Assembly: GCA_016794465.1 (NCBI GenBank)
Contig: JAEUKA010000006.1
Location: 1 to 47,555, forward strand
DNA from: Myxococcales bacterium
Lineage (GTDB): Bacteria > Myxococcota_A > Polyangia > Palsa-1104 > JAEUJZ01
DNA: 47,555 nt
Reading direction: 5' to 3'
In this document: positions 43,314-47,555 of the stretch, in pieces
Numbering within the stretch: the stretch's first letter is position 1
Layout: each line of letters opens with the position of its first letter
Translations under genes and position numbers: made by a program
The notes under the pieces: generated by a model
What the model saw: only the letters and a program-made list of their open reading frames with translations
Databases searched by the model: none
What the model was told of the DNA's origin: nothing

Positions 43314-44825
43314 ATGCCCAAGTTCCCCTATGCAGCGGCCTGCGTTCTTGCGGGCAGTCTGTGCCTTGGCACAAGCTCGATGGCAAACGCCCAGGTAGGC
43401 GCCGATCCGCGCAGCCGGGCCCGTGAGCTGTGTGCCCAGGCGGCGCAGGCGCTGTCGGCCAAGGACGAAGCCCAGGCCGAGAAGCTGCTGGAACAGGCGC
43501 TGCGACTGGCACCGCTGCCCGAAGTCGCCCTGCAGCTGGGTCGCGCCGCCGAGCAGGCTGGACGAGCAGTCGCCGCCGCCGATCACTATCGCCGCTACCT
43601 GGATGCGATGGGCGAAGCAGCCGATGAGCCGACGCGCAGCCGAATCCTCGCGGGTCAGCAGGCCCTGCGTGAGCCGCAGGCCGAGGTCGAGATCCTGGGC
43701 CCGAGCGGCAGCCTGCTGTTTGTCGACAATCACTTGGTCGGGTATCTGCCGCTGGGGGGTCCGATGCTGCTCTCGGCGACCAGTCACCGCTTCCGGATCA
43801 TGGTCAAGCAGAGCCGCTTTGAGTCCGACCCGCTGGAGCTTACGCCGTCGATGCGGGCGCAGCTCCACTTGACGCCGGGCACGTCGGGCACAGCGGTGGC
43901 GATCTTAAGCTTGTCGAGTGAGTGGCTGCTGCTCATCGAGCCGACCGCGCTGGAGCCGGCGCAGCGGACACTCATTGAGCAAAACGTGGCGGCGCTGGCC
44001 AAGCGCGAGCGAGCGAGCCTGCTGTCCCCACAGCGGCTGCAGCGGGCGCTGAGCAAGCGTCCGGCCAAGTGCCTGGATGATCCCAGCTGTCAGCAGAGCG
44101 TGGCCCGGGAGCTGAGCAGTCGTGCGGTGGTGCGCATCCGGCTTGACCAGGCGAGTGGCAAGCTGCTGGCCGAGTGGTTTGATGTCGATGGTGGCGGGGT
44201 GGCGGCGAGCCGGGAGCGGTCGTGTGGTTCGTGTCGGGACAGTCAGCTTCAGCAGGCGGCGGCAGCCCTGGGCACCGAGCTGCTTCGCGAGGCACAGAGC
44301 CACCCACGGGGCGTGCTGGAAGTGACCTCCTCACCAGCCGGCGCGCAGGTCGAGATTGATGGCACCCAGCGCGGCGTGACACCGTACCAGCGAGCCCTGC
44401 TGGTCGGTCAGCATCAGGTCAAGCTGATGCTGGAAGGGTACAGCGACTATCAGCAGTCCGTCTCTGTCGAGAGCGGCCAGAGTCAGACGCTCGCGGCAAC
44501 CCTGATCCAAGCGGCAGCGAGTGAGTCGTCTGCACAGGCGCTAACGGCCAAGCGTCCGCTGTGGCGATATCTGGTGGGCGGCGGACTGGTCGCCTCGGGC
44601 GTGCTGATCTCGGGCTTTGGAATCTCGGCCATCAGCCAGCATGGCGGCTGTGCCGACGCTGCCGAGACACCGCCTGGCGCCCCGTGCAACTTCCTGTATG
44701 ACACGCGCGCGCTCGGTGGTGGCCTGCTGGGAGTCGGTCTGGGGCTGGCGATTGGTGGCGCGCTGACCATCGCGTGGCCGGCGAAGGCAACACCCGCGCG
44801 CACCCAGTCCGCGCCTCTCCGATAA
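43314..44825 (+). CDS. TPR and PEGA-domain membrane protein
   Basis: The product is 503 residues. Signal peptide at the start (AAACVLAGSLCLGTSSMANA). A TPR-like pair follows (ELCAQAAQALSAKDEAQAEK, VALQLGRAAEQAGRAVAAAD). The middle region (about 190-310) is helical and includes four Cys (KCLDDPSC, SCGSC). A PEGA domain lies near 330-395 (EVTSSPAGAQVEIDGTQRGV), then two membrane segments (YLVGGGLVASGVLISGFGI and GGGLLGVGLGLAIGGALTIAW). This is a common layout in Myxococcota. It is divergent from the FHA regulator, with 90 bp between starts, and could be its target. Confidence 0.75.
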   Translation: MPKFPYAAACVLAGSLCLGTSSMANAQVGADPRSRARELCAQAAQALSAKDEAQAEKLLEQALRLAPLPEVALQLGRAAEQAGRAVAAADHYRRYLDAMGEAADEPTRSRILAGQQALREPQAEVEILGPSGSLLFVDNHLVGYLPLGGPMLLSATSHRFRIMVKQSRFESDPLELTPSMRAQLHLTPGTSGTAVAILSLSSEWLLLIEPTALEPAQRTLIEQNVAALAKRERASLLSPQRLQRALSKRPAKCLDDPSCQQSVARELSSRAVVRIRLDQASGKLLAEWFDVDGGGVAASRERSCGSCRDSQLQQAAAALGTELLREAQSHPRGVLEVTSSPAGAQVEIDGTQRGVTPYQRALLVGQHQVKLMLEGYSDYQQSVSVESGQSQTLAATLIQAAASESSAQALTAKRPLWRYLVGGGLVASGVLISGFGISAISQHGGCADAAETPPGAPCNFLYDTRALGGGLLGVGLGLAIGGALTIAWPAKATPARTQSAPLR

Positions 44826-44862
44826 GATCGCGGTAGAGCGGCTTTGCTTAAACGCTACGTCA

Positions 44863-44879
44863 GACTCGGGTCCCGAGTC
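44863..44879. promoter_or_regulatory. 17-bp palindrome before the propeller lipoprotein
   Basis: GACTCGGG-T-CCCGAGTC is a perfect dyad 16 bp before the ATG at 44896, followed by the ribosome site AGGGGGG. As RNA it gives a 7-bp stem with a GTC loop. It may be a terminator for the gene before, an operator, or a translation-blocking hairpin. Confidence 0.45.
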
Positions 44880-44895
44880 GCGAGGGGGGTTGCCT

Positions 44896-46947
44896 ATGCG
44901 TCGTTTCTTTCAGGCGTGCGGAGCTGTCGTCTCCGCTTCGGTGCTGCTTTTCGGGTGTGAATCCCTGTGGTTTGGCCACACCACCCCAAATCCCGACAGC
45001 TGCGAGGCGCCGGGCTTTGAGTGCCCAGGCGATCAGGTCTGTAACCCAGCGACCCGCAAGTGCGAGGAGCGACCGGTCGAGCTGCCGGATTCGGCGGTCG
45101 CCACGGATGACCTCGGCGGCCCCGTGTTCGGAGGCAGCGATGGCGGCACCGGCGGCACACCGCTGCTGTGTAGCGGGACCCTCACGCCGGCCTGCACGAC
45201 GACCGGAATGTTCTGCACCCAAGCGGTGCTCGCCGACAAGCCACTCAAGCGAGTCCACGCCACCAGCGAGACGGACATCTGGGCCGTGTCGAGCAGCCAC
45301 CTGCTCCACTACGACGGCAAGCTGTGGCAAAAGCTGAGCCCGTGCACATCCCAAGGCGGCTTTGTCGATGTGTTCGCCGTGACTCAAAACGACGTGTGGG
45401 TCATCGAGAGTCGCCGCGTCATCCGCATCCTCAACAACAACGCCAGCGAGGTTCCCATCGCCCTGCCCACCGCCACCACCGAGCTGCGCGCCATCTGGGG
45501 TGTCAGCGGCCGGATCTGGGTCGTCGGCAGCGAAGGCATGATCCAGCAGTGGGACGGCAGCAAGTGGATCGCCCAGAGCTCGGGCGTCACCAATCACCTC
45601 AACGGAGTGTGGGGCCCCGATGTCCAGAACATGTGGGCGGTGGGGGATGGCGGCACCATCGTCTACTCGAATGGCTCTGTCGGCTGGACACTGCAGAGCT
45701 CCTCGACGACGGCCAACCTGGCTGCCATCCAGGGCCGCTCCAGCACTGCGGTGTGGGCGGTGGGCGCGACCGGCACCGTCCTGCAGCTCAGCGGCACCAA
45801 GTGGGACCGCGTCACCATCAGCCCCAGCCCGAACCTGCTGGGGGTATCAGTGGCCAGCGATGACAGCGGCTGGATCGTCAGCCAGAGCGGTGCGCTGTTT
45901 CGGCGGACGGCGGGCAGCTGGGTCGCTCACAACACCACCGACCTGCTGCCCAGGCCGAACACCGATGTCTGGAGCTTCAACAGCAACTCCGCTTCCATGG
46001 TCGGCGGCAACACCAAGTCGGTCCGCAGCAAGTGGACCGGCATCACCGGCACGTGGAACGACTCGCTGGACGAGCTTCTGCCAACTCTCCGTTCGCTCGG
46101 CGTATTCACCTTCATGACTGTCATCGGGATGGGCCAAGGCGCAGACAACAATACCTATGGCCTCGGCATTGCCCCGAATGGTGTCATCGTTCGGACTCAG
46201 ATCGGTGGCGCCGGCTGGGTGGGTCAAGCGATGTGGGTCGATCCCGCCCCCAGCGGCTCTCGACTCGCGTGGGTAGTAGGCAAAGGGGGACAGGCGTATG
46301 GCTTGAGCTCGGGCGTCTGGACTGCTTCTGGCACGGGCGTCAGCGAGGATCTCCGCGCCGTGTGCGGAGTGTCCTCCAGTGCCGTATGGGCTGCGGGAAA
46401 TGACGCGACCGACACCAACGCGCGCGTCGCTGTATTCAACGGAATCAGCTGGACCGCCCTGCCGACCAACATCCTGCTTGGCAACCCCCTGTACGCGCTG
46501 GCCTGCGCCAACGGCCAAGCCTATGCGGTCGGCAAAAACATGCAGGTGTTGGACTGTAGCGGCGCGAGCTGCCTGGCAAACTCCCTCATCAATGCAGAGC
46601 CGGGCCAGACTGCCCACGCCATCTGGATCACTCCTTCGACCGGCAGTGGCTCGGACATCTGGGTCGCTGGCACGGCGGGCAAGATCTATCGCTATCAGAC
46701 CACTCCCAAGACCAAGCAGAGCTTCACCTCTGGAACCACGCAGACCCTGCGCCACATCTTCGGCAAGAACAACGCCGAGTTCTACGTAACCGGGGATGGC
46801 GGGACGGTACTCAAGTGGAACGGAACGGCGTTTTCTGTCGTCAAGACAGACTCCACTGCCAGCGTGCAAGCCGGGACGATGCTGCCGAACGGCAACACTG
46901 CTGTCATCGGTGGCCCAGCCGCTGGCTGGCTTCATCAGCTGCAGTGA
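44896..46947 (+). CDS. Lipoprotein with beta-propeller-like repeats
   Basis: The product is 683 residues. The ATG at 44896 follows AGGGGGG; a TTG at 44890 is less likely. The lipobox LLFGC (Cys21) marks a lipoprotein. A Cys-rich EGF-like stretch (CEAPGFECPGDQVCNPATRKC) and a Gly-rich linker precede a long region with repeats of the type (D/E)xWAVG(D/S)GGTI and (W/L)DGSKW, such as IWAVSSSHLLHYDGKLWQKL, IWVVGSEGMIQQWDGSKWI, MWAVGDGGTIVYSNGSVGW, VWAVGATGTVLQLSGTKWD, IWVAGTAGKIYRYQ and FYVTGDGGTVLKWNGTAFS. About seven or more blades are visible, like bacterial WD40/Kelch-type propellers. Probably a surface binding protein. Confidence 0.75.
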   Translation: MRRFFQACGAVVSASVLLFGCESLWFGHTTPNPDSCEAPGFECPGDQVCNPATRKCEERPVELPDSAVATDDLGGPVFGGSDGGTGGTPLLCSGTLTPACTTTGMFCTQAVLADKPLKRVHATSETDIWAVSSSHLLHYDGKLWQKLSPCTSQGGFVDVFAVTQNDVWVIESRRVIRILNNNASEVPIALPTATTELRAIWGVSGRIWVVGSEGMIQQWDGSKWIAQSSGVTNHLNGVWGPDVQNMWAVGDGGTIVYSNGSVGWTLQSSSTTANLAAIQGRSSTAVWAVGATGTVLQLSGTKWDRVTISPSPNLLGVSVASDDSGWIVSQSGALFRRTAGSWVAHNTTDLLPRPNTDVWSFNSNSASMVGGNTKSVRSKWTGITGTWNDSLDELLPTLRSLGVFTFMTVIGMGQGADNNTYGLGIAPNGVIVRTQIGGAGWVGQAMWVDPAPSGSRLAWVVGKGGQAYGLSSGVWTASGTGVSEDLRAVCGVSSSAVWAAGNDATDTNARVAVFNGISWTALPTNILLGNPLYALACANGQAYAVGKNMQVLDCSGASCLANSLINAEPGQTAHAIWITPSTGSGSDIWVAGTAGKIYRYQTTPKTKQSFTSGTTQTLRHIFGKNNAEFYVTGDGGTVLKWNGTAFSVVKTDSTASVQAGTMLPNGNTAVIGGPAAGWLHQLQ

Positions 46948-47003
46948 TGACAACGCCGCTCACGCTCCCAGCTACTGACAACCCCAAGTAGGAGTCTGTC
47001 CCC

Positions 47004-47555
47004 ATGGATCGAACGCTCGCACTGACCCTGTCTGCGCTCTGTGCTTTCGCTTGTGGAGGGAATCACGCCTCGACGCTCCCGCCGGTTCCGCCGCCGCCCA
47101 GTGTCACCAAAAAGGAGGGAATGACGTACTACAAAGACGTGCAGCCAATCATGCAGCGCAGCTGTCAGGGGTGCCACGTCTCAGGCGGAGTCGGACCGTT
47201 TCCGCTGACCACCTATGAGGAGGCGTTTGCAAACTCCTCCCCTGTCTCTTCGGCGGTGGTGGCGCGGCGGATGCCTCCGTGGAAGCCCGCTGACAACTGT
47301 CAGAAGTTCCAGAACTCGCGCGCGCTCTCTCAAGATGCGATCGATACGATCTACTCGTGGGTTGCCGATGGTTCGCCGGCTGGGAATCCTGCGGATGCGC
47401 CGCCCAACATGACTCCGCTGCTGGTCAAGCTGGACTGGGTGGATGCCACAGTCAGTCCCAGCGGGGCCTACACTCCACCGAGCAGCCAGAGCACCGATTA
47501 TCACTGCTTTGTCCTCGATCCCAAGCTGGCCACAGACCGCGACATCATCGGCTAC
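47004..47555 (+). CDS. Cytochrome c / copper-monooxygenase-type lipoprotein (C-terminus outside window)
   Basis: The frame is open from the ATG at 47004 to the window edge, 184 codons, with no stop. AGGAG lies about ten bases upstream. The first 17 residues (MDRTLALTLSALCAFAC) are a signal with a lipobox-like Cys, followed by a Pro-rich tether. A haem c site is present, CQGCH (54-58), preceded by TYYKDVQPIMQRS, with VARRMPPWKP after it. The last part (STDYHCFVLDPKLATDRDII) resembles the start of the copper type II ascorbate-dependent monooxygenase-like domain found downstream of such cytochromes in Myxococcota. The second domain is partly outside, so that part is tentative. Confidence 0.7.
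   Translation, partial: MDRTLALTLSALCAFACGGNHASTLPPVPPPPSVTKKEGMTYYKDVQPIMQRSCQGCHVSGGVGPFPLTTYEEAFANSSPVSSAVVARRMPPWKPADNCQKFQNSRALSQDAIDTIYSWVADGSPAGNPADAPPNMTPLLVKLDWVDATVSPSGAYTPPSSQSTDYHCFVLDPKLATDRDIIGY

Noticed and set aside
43224..43868. N-terminal extension of the FHA regulator
   Set aside because: The extra 215 codons are low-quality, basic and domain-free, and overlap the divergent gene; the ATG at 43223 starts just before the FHA domain.

Overview
The window is a high-GC bacterial chromosome segment, most likely from a Myxococcota (deltaproteobacterial) genome. The support is indirect: three Ser/Thr protein kinases (one broken), PEGA-domain and TPR membrane proteins, an FHA plus sigma54 activator, many Cys-rich lipoproteins, a ParA with an N-terminal zinc ribbon, and the start of a cytochrome c/copper-monooxygenase-type lipoprotein. 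No rRNA or tRNA gene was seen.

Layout. 1-3.2 kb: a coiled-coil protein cut by the window edge, a 42-bp tandem repeat, copy 1 of an XRE-HTH/EgtD-like methyltransferase fusion, and a kinase that stops inside its catalytic loop. 3.2-10.5 kb: a di-haem peroxidase lipoprotein, a PHB-depolymerase-type esterase, fusion copy 2 divergent from an OPA-type MFS transporter, and small envelope proteins. 10.5-18.7 kb: housekeeping genes holA, an MDR dehydrogenase, parA plus a ribbon-helix-helix partner, ddl, a MerR regulator, a nitrilase and hrcA. 18.7-25.5 kb: an integrated genomic island. 25.6-28.6 kb: grpE, dnaJ, recA. 28.6-32.3 kb: a PEGA-domain kinase and a membrane protein/lipoprotein operon. 32.5-34.8 kb: dnaA behind a palindromic DnaA-box cluster, then a class II aldolase. 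34.8-39.6 kb: an SppA with an extra N-terminal barrel-like region, its kinase neighbour, and an isolated phage-tail-tube-like protein. 39.9-47.6 kb: secreted proteins, an 18-copy 22-bp array, an FHA-sigma54 regulator, a TPR-PEGA protein, a propeller-like lipoprotein and the partial cytochrome.

The clearest structural result is the island. A 12-bp repeat (AACTTCTATCCG) lies in the last codons of hrcA and again about 125 bp beyond a tyrosine recombinase gene. Joining the two flanks restores an alternative hrcA 3' end that reads to a stop just before grpE. The island therefore replaced the HrcA C-terminus and split an hrcA-grpE-dnaJ arrangement. It carries a ParA-like ATPase with an unusual Walker A motif, a ribbon-helix-helix partner, a cluster of GTCATATGAC palindromes upstream of them, a POT-type transporter, fusion copy 3 and an unknown protein.

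The best candidate for an undescribed system is the XRE-HTH/EgtD-like fusion family. Three copies occur in 24 kb. Two share an upstream block of about 80 bp with an inverted repeat, which suggests autoregulation. Two sit beside MFS transporters. One has lost its C-terminal domain at a 42-bp array whose units each repeat the gene's own stop codon. Protein family assignments were made by reading motifs, without database searches.
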